From Nocardia kruczakiae NBRC 101016 (GTDB lineage: Bacteria > Actinomycetota > Actinomycetes > Mycobacteriales > Mycobacteriaceae), in the NCBI RefSeq assembly GCF_001612965.1, contig NZ_BDBL01000013.1, positions 62,001 through 126,000 on the forward strand: DNA of 64,000 nt. Direction: 5' to 3'. Positions 15,920-23,591 of this stretch are shown here, piece by piece. The notes under the pieces are model-generated. The model did no database searches. It was given only the letters and a program-made list of their open reading frames with translations, and was not told the origin of the DNA. Within the stretch, counting starts at the first letter, position 1, and each line of letters opens with the position of its first letter. Position numbers and translations under genes: made by a program.

Positions 15920-16990
15920 ATGCGTGCCGTGGGATATCTCGACGGAGAATTCACTGTCACCGAGGTCGCCGATCCACCGGCTCCCGGGCCGGGGCAGGTG
16001 CGCATCGCGGTCGCCGCCTGCGGCATCTGCGGCAGCGACCTGTCGATGGCCAAGGACGCCGGACGGTTCGTGCAGGTCGCCGCGGACAGCGGTTACCCGC
16101 TGGCCACCTTCGATATCGAACGACCGGTGGTATTGGGACACGAATACGCCGGGACGATCGTCGAAACGGGTTCGGGCGTCACGGATTTCGCGGCCGGCGA
16201 CCGCGTGGCGGGCATCGGGCTGGCCACCGAGGCCGGCACCGGCATCCCGACGATCATCGGCTATTCCAACGACTATCACGGGGCGTTCGGCGAGCACATC
16301 GTGGTCGACAGCGTCTGGGTCCGGCACGTACCGGACGGGCTGTCGCTCGAGCATGCCACGCTGGCCGAACCGCTGCACGTCGGCGAGATGCACGTGCAGC
16401 AATCCGGTCTGCGCGCCGGCGATTCTGCCCTCGTGATCGGCTGCGGCGCCATCGGTCTGGGAGCGATCATCGCCGCCAAGGCGCACGGCGCGGGGGTGGT
16501 CGTGGCCTCCGAGCCGTCTCCGAAACGCCGCGCCCTGGCGCTCGCGGTGGGCGCGGACGTCGCCGTCGACCCCACCGAACAGGATCCGATACAGGTATGG
16601 AACGCCCTTGTCGCGGAGCGTAATTCGCTCGTCGACCCGGGTGCGGTGGGCACGCTGATCGCCTACGAATGCAGCGGCCGGCCGGGCATGCTCGACACCC
16701 TCATGCACGGATTGCCGTTCAATTCGCGCATCCAGGTCCTGGCCGCGGGCTTCGCGACCGAGACGATCGTTCCGGTGGTGGGCCAGTTCCGCCGCATCGC
16801 CGTCAATTTCGGGCACGGCCCCTACGAGGACGCCTACGACATCACGCTGCGGCGCCTGGCATCGGGGGAGATCGACGCCGAGGCGATCATCACCGGCCGC
16901 GTGGGACTCGACGGGGTCGCCGACGCGTTCACCGCCCTGCGCGCACCCGACGAACACGTGAAGATCCTGGTCCTGCCGGAGCGACGATGA
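15920..16990 (+). CDS. Zinc-dependent alcohol dehydrogenase, MDR family
   Basis: A 356-residue medium-chain dehydrogenase/reductase. The catalytic zinc region is seen in AACGICGSDLSM (Cys near residue 36) and VVLGHEYAG (His-Glu near 74-75). The structural-zinc Cys cluster is missing. The NAD-binding motif is VIGCGAIGLGAIIAA. It is translated directly after the monooxygenase (4 nt gap, one operon). It probably oxidises the alcohol formed by that enzyme, with the aldehyde dehydrogenase on the other side of TetR as the next possible step. A strong hairpin follows the stop codon. Confidence 0.88.
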   Translation: MRAVGYLDGEFTVTEVADPPAPGPGQVRIAVAACGICGSDLSMAKDAGRFVQVAADSGYPLATFDIERPVVLGHEYAGTIVETGSGVTDFAAGDRVAGIGLATEAGTGIPTIIGYSNDYHGAFGEHIVVDSVWVRHVPDGLSLEHATLAEPLHVGEMHVQQSGLRAGDSALVIGCGAIGLGAIIAAKAHGAGVVVASEPSPKRRALALAVGADVAVDPTEQDPIQVWNALVAERNSLVDPGAVGTLIAYECSGRPGMLDTLMHGLPFNSRIQVLAAGFATETIVPVVGQFRRIAVNFGHGPYEDAYDITLRRLASGEIDAEAIITGRVGLDGVADAFTALRAPDEHVKILVLPERR

Positions 16991-16996
16991 GACCGC

Positions 16997-17040
16997 GGCG
17001 GCGAATACGCGGCGCCCACCGGCCTCGCGAATTCGCCGCC
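16997..17040 (+). terminator. Hairpin terminator after the monooxygenase-dehydrogenase operon
   Basis: GGCGGCGAAT (16997-17006) and ATTCGCCGCC (17031-17040) are perfect 10-bp arms; CGCG pairs with CGCG inside them. The hairpin begins 7 nt after the dehydrogenase stop. There is no U-run, as is common for actinobacterial terminators. Confidence 0.6.
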
Positions 17041-17042
17041 AA

Positions 17043-17063
17043 ACTAGTTGGACGTCCTATAAT
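17043..17063 (+). promoter_or_regulatory. Palindromic operator and -10 box of the dead acyl-CoA synthetase gene
   Basis: ACTAGT (17043-17048), then TTGGACGTCC with the palindromic core GGACGTCC (17050-17057), run straight into a consensus TATAAT (17058-17063), ten bases before the ATG. The GGACGTCC element resembles TetR-type sites found before fatty-acid genes in related genera. No good -35 box is seen. Confidence 0.45.
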
Positions 17064-17072
17064 CTCCCGCCT

Positions 17073-17343
17073 ATGAGTCTCGATCCCCGCACGCACACCA
17101 TCGACGGGGTGCTGCACCGTTCGGCGGCGTAGGTCCCCGGCCGCACCGCGCTGACCTTCGACGGCCGGAGCTACACCTACCGGGAACTCCGCCGATGAGC
17201 TGATCGCGCACGTCAAAGATCTGATCGCCCCGTTCAAGGTGCCCAAGAGCGTTCGCTTCGCCGCAGCGCTCCCCCGCAACCAGAGCGGAAAGCTACTCAA
17301 ACGCGAACTGCGCGAACCGAGCTCGATCACCACGGTCCGATGA
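17073..17343 (+). pseudogene. Gutted acyl-CoA synthetase (fadD-like) gene
   Basis: The first codons encode a typical AMP-ligase N-terminus (MSLDPRTHTIDGVLHRSAA, then an in-frame TAG, then VPGRTALTFDGRSYTYREL). The sequence then jumps, after another stop, to the C-terminus of the same family: ELIAHVKDLIAPFKVPKSV, then LPRNQSGKLLKREL. The A10-type Lys in NQSGKLLK is still recognisable. Roughly 400 or more residues of the middle are missing, so this is an internal deletion remnant, not a functional gene. It is convergent with, and overlaps the end of, the membrane protein gene at 17327. Confidence 0.85.
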
Positions 17344-17722
17344 CGTGTTCGAGCAGGGCCAGCGCGAACGCGCCCACCACCGCCAGCCCGAACCCCGCCG
17401 CGGTGGTGAGCGCCAGCGCACGCCCCAGCCGGACGCCGTGCGCGCGCACGATCATCAGTCCCGCCGCACCACCGAGTACGGCCAGCAGCAGGCCGCCGCC
17501 CATCACGAGATAGAACACCGCGGCCAGTGCCGCGTTCACCGCCTCGCGCAGTCCTTCGGCGTATACACCGAACGGAATCGGAAACCGATAGACACTCGCC
17601 ACCATCGCCGCGGCCACCGGCGCGGTGAGCACGGCCGCCAGCGCACCCCACAGCACGCCCACCCACAGAGCCACCCCCGATACGCCGCGCGGCTCCGCCG
17701 GACCACCGTCCCCGAACCTCAT
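17327..17722 (-). CDS. Small integral membrane protein
   Basis: A 131-residue protein with about three hydrophobic helices: GVALWVGVLWGALAAVLTAPVAAAMVA, AALAAVFYLVMGGGLLLAVLGGAAGLMIV, and ALTTAAGFGLAVVGAFALALLEHVIG. No family recognised. The ATG at 17722 follows an AGGTCAGG stretch. No partner is evident; the neighbouring genes face the other way. The 3' end overlaps the acyl-CoA synthetase remnant by 17 nt. Confidence 0.65.
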   Translation of the reverse strand: MRFGDGGPAEPRGVSGVALWVGVLWGALAAVLTAPVAAAMVASVYRFPIPFGVYAEGLREAVNAALAAVFYLVMGGGLLLAVLGGAAGLMIVRAHGVRLGRALALTTAAGFGLAVVGAFALALLEHVIGPW

Positions 17723-18001
17723 ACCTGACCTCGCGTTCCACCTGTCGCCGGGCACTCGCGCACGCGCCGGGCCCGAATGCCCGGCTCCGCCAGAGCAAAC
17801 CAGACCGACGCGCCGCACCGGCAGAGGGGTACCACGGCGTGCACCGACTCTGGTCCCGGCAGCCGAATCGGGCGGTCGACGCGGCGGCCGATCGACGGTC
17901 CGGGAGATCCCCGATGTCCTAGGGTTGTTCGGGGCGGCCCACCTGCCCTGTGCCCGACCCGAGGCCGCGCCCCGCATCGGACGATCGGAAACGGGAGACT
18001 C

Positions 18002-18538
18002 ATGGACGGCAGCCGCAACGCACTGCTCCACGGTCCCCTGTTTTCCCGCCGGAATCCGCTGGACCGCAACAATGCCGCGAGCCGGATCAGTGCCTACGTC
18101 TACGGCAACATCCTCATTCTCGCCGCGTTGATCCCGGTGACCACCACCGCGGAGCATGTCGGGATCCTGGTGGTCATCGGCACCGCGCTGTCGACCTTCG
18201 TCGCGCACGCCTTCGCCGAGGGCGTCGGTCAGGCCGTGCGGGAGAACCGCGCGCTCACGCCGCGGCAGCGGTGGGAGGATCTGCGCGATTCGGTGCCGAT
18301 TCTCAGCTCCGCGGTACTGCCGTCGATCATCCTGGCGTGCGCCGCCTTCGGCTGGCTCGCACCCCGCACCGCACAGATCGTCGCCGAGGTGGCGATGCTC
18401 ATCCGCATCGGCGGCATCGTCTTCGTGATCGAACGGCTCAAAGGCGCCCGCCCCGGCCGCTCGACCATCCTCACGGCACTGCTGCTGACCGCCGTCGCGA
18501 CGACGGTGGTCGTCGTCAAGATCGTCCTCACCCACTGA
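18002..18538 (+). CDS. Hypothetical membrane protein
   Basis: A 178-residue protein with about four hydrophobic segments: YGNILILAALIPVTT, VGILVVIGTALSTFVAHAFAEG, SSAVLPSIILACAAFGWLA and LTALLLTAVATTVVVVKIVL. The loop VGQAVRENRALTPRQRWEDLRDSVP is charged and probably cytoplasmic. The HAFAEG segment recalls VIT1-like and DUF-type membrane families, but no firm match is claimed. The ATG at 18002 follows GGGAGA. It is convergent with the GAPDH gene (10 nt apart). The 279 nt before it hold no gene. Confidence 0.68.
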   Translation: MDGSRNALLHGPLFSRRNPLDRNNAASRISAYVYGNILILAALIPVTTTAEHVGILVVIGTALSTFVAHAFAEGVGQAVRENRALTPRQRWEDLRDSVPILSSAVLPSIILACAAFGWLAPRTAQIVAEVAMLIRIGGIVFVIERLKGARPGRSTILTALLLTAVATTVVVVKIVLTH

Positions 18539-18548
18539 ACGGGTTCGG

Positions 18549-20039
18549 CTACCCCGCCTCGACCGCGGCCAGGGCGCGCACGTCGGCGGCATCCTGCGAC
18601 CGGTCCGCGAACTGCGGATAGGTCGGGTACTCGATACCCGAGATGTACTGCACGGTCCGGACCACCTGGGACGAATAACCGAATTCGTTGTCGTACCAGC
18701 AGTACAGGATCGCGGTGTCGCCCTCGACGATGGTGGCGTTGGCGTCGATGATCGAGGCCGCGCGCGAGCCGATGAAATCGCTGGACACCACATCGGTGGC
18801 GGCGGTGTAGTCGAGATTGCGGCTCAGCGGACCGGCCAGCGACACCTGCCGCAGATATTCGAGCACCTCGGATTTCGTCGTCTCCCGCTCGAGCTGCAGA
18901 TTCAGGATGGCGACGGACACGTCCGGGGTGGGTACGCGGATCGAGTTGCCGGTGATCTTGGCCTTGAAGTCCGGCATCGCCTTGGCGACGGCGGAGGCGG
19001 CGCCGGTTTCGGTGAGGACGAGGTTGAACGGTGCGGAGCGGCCGCGGCGGTCCGCCTTGTGATAGTTGTCCAGCAGGTTCTGGTCGTTGGTGAACGAATG
19101 GACGGTCTCCACGTGGCCGCGGGTGATGCCGAATTCGTCGTCCATGGCCTTGAGCGGCGGCACGATCGCGTTGGTGGTGCACGAGGCGCACGAGAAGATC
19201 CGCTGCGTCAGATCCAGATCGCGGTGGTTGACGCCGTGCACGATATTCGGGACGTCACCCTTACCGGGCGCGGTGAGGACCACCTTCGCGATGCCGGGAC
19301 GCAGATGCTGCGACAGCCCCTCGCGATCGCGCCACTTGCCGGTGTTGTCGATCAGGATCGCGTCGGAGATTCCGTATTCGGTGTAGTCGATCGTCGTCGG
19401 ATCGTCGCTGTAGATGAACTTGATGACATTGCCGTTGGCGATGATCGTGTCGTTGTCGGCGTCGACCTTGATGGTGCCGTTGAAGTGCCCGTGCACCGAA
19501 TCCCGGCGCAGCAGCGACGCGCGCTTGGCCAAATCACCGTCGCCGCCGCGGCGGACCACCACCGCACGCAGGTTCAGTCCGTTGCCGGAGCCGACCTTCT
19601 CGATCAGCAGCCGGGTCACCAGCCGGCCGATCCGGCCGAAGCCGTACAGCACGACATCGCGCGGGCCCGGCGACTGCGCCTTGTTGCCGCCGATCACCTC
19701 GGCCAGGACCACCTCGGTGAATGCACGAACCGACAGCCCACGGTCATCGGCGCGATAGGCCACGACCAGCTGGCCGAGATCGATCTTGCAGGGGCCGAGG
19801 TCCAGTTCGTCCAGGACGCGCAGGAACGGCAGCGTCTCGTCCACCGACAGCTCTTCGCCCTCGATCTGGCGCGCGAACCGGTGCGTCCGCAGAATGCTGA
19901 TCACCGATCGGTTCACCAGCGACCGGCTGTGCAGCAGCACCGTCACACCCTTTGCCCGATACAACGTGCCGATGATGGGGATCATCGCCTCCGCGGCGGC
20001 TTCCTGGGCGTTCCAGCGGTCAAGTTGTTCGGTAGTCAA
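18549..20039 (-). CDS. Glyceraldehyde-3-phosphate dehydrogenase, long GapB-like form
   Basis: A 496-residue GAPDH with a 120-130-residue N-terminal extension (AEAMIPIIGTLYRAKGVTVLLHSRSLVN and onwards) found in a second actinobacterial GAPDH type that includes corynebacterial GapB. The core starts at DVVLYGFGRIGRLVTRLL (NAD binding). The catalytic Cys is in FSCASCTTNAIVPPLK, and the end has WYDNEFGYSSQVVRT. In Corynebacterium this type works mainly in gluconeogenesis, probably with NADP. The TTG at 20039 gives the usual family start, LTTEQLDRWNAQ; an ATG at 20075 would add 12 residues. Confidence 0.87.
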   Translation of the reverse strand: MTTEQLDRWNAQEAAAEAMIPIIGTLYRAKGVTVLLHSRSLVNRSVISILRTHRFARQIEGEELSVDETLPFLRVLDELDLGPCKIDLGQLVVAYRADDRGLSVRAFTEVVLAEVIGGNKAQSPGPRDVVLYGFGRIGRLVTRLLIEKVGSGNGLNLRAVVVRRGGDGDLAKRASLLRRDSVHGHFNGTIKVDADNDTIIANGNVIKFIYSDDPTTIDYTEYGISDAILIDNTGKWRDREGLSQHLRPGIAKVVLTAPGKGDVPNIVHGVNHRDLDLTQRIFSCASCTTNAIVPPLKAMDDEFGITRGHVETVHSFTNDQNLLDNYHKADRRGRSAPFNLVLTETGAASAVAKAMPDFKAKITGNSIRVPTPDVSVAILNLQLERETTKSEVLEYLRQVSLAGPLSRNLDYTAATDVVSSDFIGSRAASIIDANATIVEGDTAILYCWYDNEFGYSSQVVRTVQYISGIEYPTYPQFADRSQDAADVRALAAVEAG

Positions 20040-20168
20040 CGCAGGTCCTCGGTTTCCTCGACGGGTACGCCACATCGATGCTAGTGAGGGCCCGGATTTC
20101 ACCGACGGCGGATCCCTGGCGGTGAGGTTTTCGAGTGGCGGTGCGCACACCGACGCGGCGTACCGCCG

Positions 20169-20654
20169 TTACTCTCGCCGCAGCCGCGGCGGGTTGCGGC
20201 GGCGGATCTGCAACAGGTCGGTGGCACTGCGGCACACCGGATGCAGAGCATCGGCGAGTTCCTCGGTGAGGACGTTCGCGGCCGGGGTGTAGACGCTCAG
20301 CACGCCGACCACCGCACCGTCGTCGTCGGACAGCGGCTGGCACTGCACCGCCTGCACTCCCCACAACCGCAGCTCCGCGCCGCACCCCGGCCACCGGGAG
20401 CTGCCGGCGAGATCGGTGATCACGATCGGGACACCGGTCGCCGCGGCCTCGCGGGCTGGGCTGTCGGGATGCAGCAGCTGCGCCTCCTCGACCATGCGCG
20501 CGCGGTGCGTCGTCGCCGCGACGATCTCGAGTACCGTGCTGCCGTGCGCGGTGACCCCCGCCATCGGCGATCCCGGCAGGGCACGCAGCAGCGCGGCGAC
20601 TCCGGCCGCCGAAACAGGCGACACACCAGCGCGACCGGGCGGGTCACTGTGCAT
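20169..20654 (-). CDS. GAF-domain protein
   Basis: A 161-residue protein formed by one GAF domain: EIVAATTHRARMVEEAQLLHPDSPAREAAATGVPIVITDL, then GVQAVQCQPLSDDDGAVVGVLSVYTPAANVLTEELADAL. No effector domain is attached, so it is either a stand-alone sensor or an ANTAR-less relative of actinobacterial GAF regulators. The ligand is unknown. The ATG at 20654 is used. A small inverted repeat (ACCCGG/CCGGGT, 20705-20721) lies about 50 nt upstream. Confidence 0.72.
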   Translation of the reverse strand: MHSDPPGRAGVSPVSAAGVAALLRALPGSPMAGVTAHGSTVLEIVAATTHRARMVEEAQLLHPDSPAREAAATGVPIVITDLAGSSRWPGCGAELRLWGVQAVQCQPLSDDDGAVVGVLSVYTPAANVLTEELADALHPVCRSATDLLQIRRRNPPRLRRE

Positions 20655-20966
20655 AACGGACCTCGATCCGACACGACGAGTCAACGTGAGAGGTGGCATA
20701 CCGCACCCGGCACAACCGGGTCGGGGTATGACGACCAGTCTTCGAGTGCCCCGCTGCCCGTCGCGGCAAACCTCGTCCGGGCAGGCCGAATTCGTCCCGT
20801 CGGCACGCGCAGGCCGAATGTTCGTCCGGTACAAGCCGTTTGCGTCATTGCGCCGCGTACGCGAGGTCACCGTTTCGCGGCGTGCCGCCGGGGTACCCAT
20901 CGATAATCCGCACTCGGAACGACTTCGTCACCGGCCGAGGGCCCGTCACCACAGGAGGTGTGCTGT
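20655..20966. other. Intergenic region without a gene
   Basis: About 310 nt between the GAF gene and the small gene at 20967. It holds the ACCCGG-N5-CCGGGT inverted repeat at 20705-20721 and a GATAAT hexamer near 20903 that could be a -10 box for the rightward gene. The open frames here show no coding signs. Confidence 0.5.
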
Positions 20967-21215
20967 ATGGACGATCTCCAGCGCAGAGTGCTGACCGCGT
21001 TGACATCCGCGCGGCGTGGGCTGAAGACCGCGGACGCACGCCTGCTGGAGCGCCGAATCGTGGGGCTGCGCGCGGAAGTCGACGCCGCCGGCTATCCCCG
21101 CCCGCAGCACCTCCGCCTCAAGGCGTCGTGCGCGGAGGCATTGGCGGCGGCCAGGTGGACACTGGGGCGGCCGAATCCGCAGGCCTTCCGGCCGGCGATC
21201 CAGGCTGCCTCCTAG
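20967..21215 (+). CDS. Hypothetical small protein, 82 aa
   Basis: A basic, mostly helical 82-residue protein (LQRRVLTALTSARRGLKTADARLLERRIVGLRAEVDAAGYPRP) with an Ala-rich middle (CAEALAAARWTLGRP). No family recognised. A very good ribosome site, AGGAGGTG, lies 7-8 nt before the ATG. It is convergent with the sulfoxide reductase gene (6 nt apart). Confidence 0.6.
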   Translation: MDDLQRRVLTALTSARRGLKTADARLLERRIVGLRAEVDAAGYPRPQHLRLKASCAEALAAARWTLGRPNPQAFRPAIQAAS

Positions 21216-21221
21216 CCCTGC

Positions 21222-21722
21222 TCAGCCCCGGTCGTCCGAAATCAGCGAGTCGAGATAGATCGACGCGATCTCCTCGAATCCCCGCTGATCGACCGGACCG
21301 AATCGGTCGAGTTCGGGACTGTCCAGATCGAAGACGCCGATCACGGTGTCCTCGCTGATCAACGGCACCACCAGTTCGGACCTGCTCGCCGGATCACAGG
21401 CGATATGGTCGGGCACCGCGTGCACGTCGGCGACACGTTGCGTCCGCCGGGTCCGCGCCGCCGCACCGCACACGCCTCGGTCCAGCGCGATCCGCACGCA
21501 GGCCGGGCGGCCCTGGAACGGGCCGACCACCAGTTCGTTCCCGTCGAAGAAATAGAATCCCACCCAGTTCAGCCCGGGAAGACCGTGATAGACCAGCGCG
21601 GAAAGGTTGGCGGCGTTGGCAATCCGATCGTGTTCACCCGCCACGAGCGAACGGGCGGATGCCGCGAGCTCCCGATAGCGCTGTTCGCCCGCCTGGTCGT
21701 CGCGGATCCCGGCGGCGCTCAT
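21222..21722 (-). CDS. msrC: Free methionine-(R)-sulfoxide reductase (GAF fold)
   Basis: A 166-residue GAF-fold enzyme that reduces free L-methionine-(R)-sulfoxide. The three catalytic/resolving cysteines are present at 75 (RPACVRI), 85 (RGVCGAAA) and 109 (DHIACD). Their spacing of 10 and 24 equals that of C84, C94 and C118 in the E. coli fRMsr. Other family segments are NWVGFYFFDGNELVVGPFQG, SRSELVVPLI and IGVFDLDSPELDRF. It is cytoplasmic and probably acts with thioredoxin. It is divergent from the SnoaL-like gene. Confidence 0.88.
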   Translation of the reverse strand: MSAAGIRDDQAGEQRYRELAASARSLVAGEHDRIANAANLSALVYHGLPGLNWVGFYFFDGNELVVGPFQGRPACVRIALDRGVCGAAARTRRTQRVADVHAVPDHIACDPASRSELVVPLISEDTVIGVFDLDSPELDRFGPVDQRGFEEIASIYLDSLISDDRG

Positions 21723-21864
21723 GCCACACCTTCGTAGTTCACGAGTAGATGTTCCCCTCTTGATGTTCGCGGATAGTTCGACGATCTCAGTGGGCCTCGC
21801 GCTTCCGTCCCGGCAGGCGGGATCGGCAGGCGGCGCCGCGCCGGATCCGTGTTTTCGTTGTCCC

Positions 21865-22236
21865 ATGGCTTCAGCGGAACGGATTCGAGCAGCGGTACAC
21901 CGGTATCTCGAGGCGGTGGGCTCGGGGTCCGCCGCCGATGTGGCGGCATGTTACAGCGAGGACGCCACCGTGGAGGATCCGTTCGGCTCGCCGCCGCACG
22001 TCGGCCGGGCCGCGATCGAAAAGTTCTACGGCGCATTGGATTCCGCGCATATGAGAACCGAGCTGCTCGACCTGCGGATCGCGGGCGGCGCGGCGGCGTT
22101 CCGGTTCCGGGTGGTGACCGAGACCGGCTCTCGCACCACGACGATCGAACCGATCGATGTGATGACCTTCGACGAGGACGCGCGCATCACCGGTATGCGA
22201 GCGTTCTGGTCACCGGAGGACGTGCGCGTCGACTGA
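21865..22236 (+). CDS. SnoaL-like / ketosteroid-isomerase-type protein
   Basis: A 123-residue alpha+beta barrel protein of the NTF2-like superfamily, close in form to steroid delta-isomerases: AVHRYLEAVGSGSAADVAACYSEDATVEDPFGSPP has the Tyr and Asp positions used by KSI-type enzymes, followed by GRAAIEKFYGAL and DVMTFDEDARITGMRAFWS. Isomerase activity is plausible but not proven, since many homologues are non-catalytic. The ATG at 21865 begins at the first conserved helix. The LLM gene is convergent, 10 nt away. Confidence 0.75.
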   Translation: MASAERIRAAVHRYLEAVGSGSAADVAACYSEDATVEDPFGSPPHVGRAAIEKFYGALDSAHMRTELLDLRIAGGAAAFRFRVVTETGSRTTTIEPIDVMTFDEDARITGMRAFWSPEDVRVD

Positions 22237-22246
22237 ATGCCGTGGG

Positions 22247-23239
22247 TCATCGCAGCGCGGGAATGACCTCGCGCTCGAACAACTCCACCCCGGACAGGTC
22301 GTAGGCCGATTCGGGGAAGTTGTGGATCGCGTACGACAAGCCGAGATCGCGGACCCGGGACAGGTTTTCGACGATCTGTTCCGGTGTGCCGACCGCGGGA
22401 GAATCGGCGTAGAGCTTGGTTACCCAGTCCTGCGCGGCGTCCGCCCCGAGGGCGGGGGTCAGCCGAGAAGCGAGTGCGTCCAGCCGTTCACGCACCTCCG
22501 CCTCGGTGGCGCCGATCACGGTGTTGAAGTTGGAACTACGGGTGATCGCGTCGAAATCGGTTCCGACGGCGGCACAATGGTCGCGCAGCAGCTCGGATTT
22601 GTGGGTGAAGGTTTCGGGATCGCCCGCGAAGTTGGTGTACTGCGCGTATCGCGCGGCGATGCGCAGCGTGACTTTCTCACCCCCGCCCGCGACCCAGATG
22701 GGGATGCCGCCCTCCTGGAGCGGCAACGGATACACCCGGGCGCCGTCGACCTGGTAGTACTTGCCGTCCAGGGTCGCGGTGCCGGTGGTCCACGCCTGAC
22801 GGAAGATCTGCACTCCCTCGTCGAGTCTACCCAAACGCTCACCCGCGGAAGGGAATCCGTAGCCGTAGGCGCGCCACTCGTGCTCGTACCAGCCGCCGCC
22901 GATACCCATCTCGACCCGGCCGCCCGATACCAGATCCACGGTCGCGGCGACCTTGGCGAGGTAGGCCGGATTCCGGTAGCTGATCGCGGTGCACATCTGC
23001 CCGAGCCGGATGCGCGTCGTGGTGGCGGCGAAGGCCGACATGAGCGTCCACGCCTCGTGCGTCGCTTCCTCGGTGGGAACCGGCACGGTGTGGAAATGGT
23101 CGTAGACCCATAACGATTCCCAGACTTCGGCGGCGTCGGCCCGCTGCGCCAGATCCCGCATCACACCCCACTGCGCCCCCGGTTCGATGCCGACCAGGTC
23201 CAGTCGCCAGCCCTGGGGAATGAAGATGCCGAAACGCAC
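22247..23239 (-). CDS. F420-type LLM oxidoreductase
   Basis: A 330-residue luciferase-like TIM-barrel oxidoreductase, of the F420-dependent branch by its form: VRFGIFIPQGWRLDLVG, WESLWVYDHFHTVP, LGQMCTAISYRNPAYLAKVAATVDLVSGGRVEMGIGGGWYEHEW, then PIWVAGGGEKVTLRIAARYAQYTN. The last motif is the usual cofactor-loop region. AGGAGG lies 7 nt before the GTG at 23239. The substrate is unknown. No F420 biosynthesis gene is nearby. Confidence 0.87.
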   Translation of the reverse strand: MRFGIFIPQGWRLDLVGIEPGAQWGVMRDLAQRADAAEVWESLWVYDHFHTVPVPTEEATHEAWTLMSAFAATTTRIRLGQMCTAISYRNPAYLAKVAATVDLVSGGRVEMGIGGGWYEHEWRAYGYGFPSAGERLGRLDEGVQIFRQAWTTGTATLDGKYYQVDGARVYPLPLQEGGIPIWVAGGGEKVTLRIAARYAQYTNFAGDPETFTHKSELLRDHCAAVGTDFDAITRSSNFNTVIGATEAEVRERLDALASRLTPALGADAAQDWVTKLYADSPAVGTPEQIVENLSRVRDLGLSYAIHNFPESAYDLSGVELFEREVIPALR

Positions 23240-23400
23240 GCCGCGCCTCCTCGTCGAGAGAACAGATCCGGCGGTCACTTTTCCCACCGATGCGCCCGCG
23301 GGCAAGAGTTCGGCGCTCGGCGCGCCGAACTTCTCCGCGGCCCGCATAGGCGCAGACCCGGCGAATCCGGGATCGGTTCACCGGGTCTGGGGTCACTTCG

Positions 23401-23487
23401 TCAGAGCAAAACGTCGATCAAATTGATGAGGATCGATCCCAGACCCGAGGCCAGAGCTCCGACAACCGCGATGATTCCGTTGATCAC
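23401..23487 (-). CDS. Tiny hydrophobic peptide, 28 aa
   Basis: A 28-codon ORF with GTG at 23485-23487, preceded by AAAGGAA at good spacing. The product begins VINGIIAVVG and ends LINLIDVLL; its only charged residue is one Asp. It would form a single amphipathic or membrane helix. No family is recognised. It resembles in size and composition small membrane-active or toxin-like peptides, but that is only a likeness. It lies alone between the LLM gene start and the hairpins after the hydrolase. Confidence 0.4.
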   Translation of the reverse strand: MINGIIAVVGALASGLGSILINLIDVLL

Positions 23488-23548
23488 AGCGTTCCTTTCT
23501 CCGAGCGTTCCGTTGGCAAACCACGAGGTATTCGATGTCGACGCACAT

Positions 23549-23586
23549 GTCGGATTGGTCCGACCTGCGCCGGTGCCGGCGCAGGT
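23549..23586 (-). terminator. Tandem hairpins after the hydrolase gene
   Basis: Two adjoining perfect hairpins: ACCTGCGCCG / CGGCGCAGGT with a 4-nt loop (23563-23586) and GTCGGA / TCCGAC with a 4-nt loop (23549-23564). They start 6 nt past the stop of the leftward alpha/beta hydrolase gene and form a strong U-less terminator candidate. Confidence 0.6.
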
Positions 23587-23591
23587 GATCG

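Noticed and set aside
17777..18001. Upstream extension of the membrane protein frame at 18002
   Set aside because: No ribosome site and non-coding composition before the ATG at 18002, which has GGGAGA.
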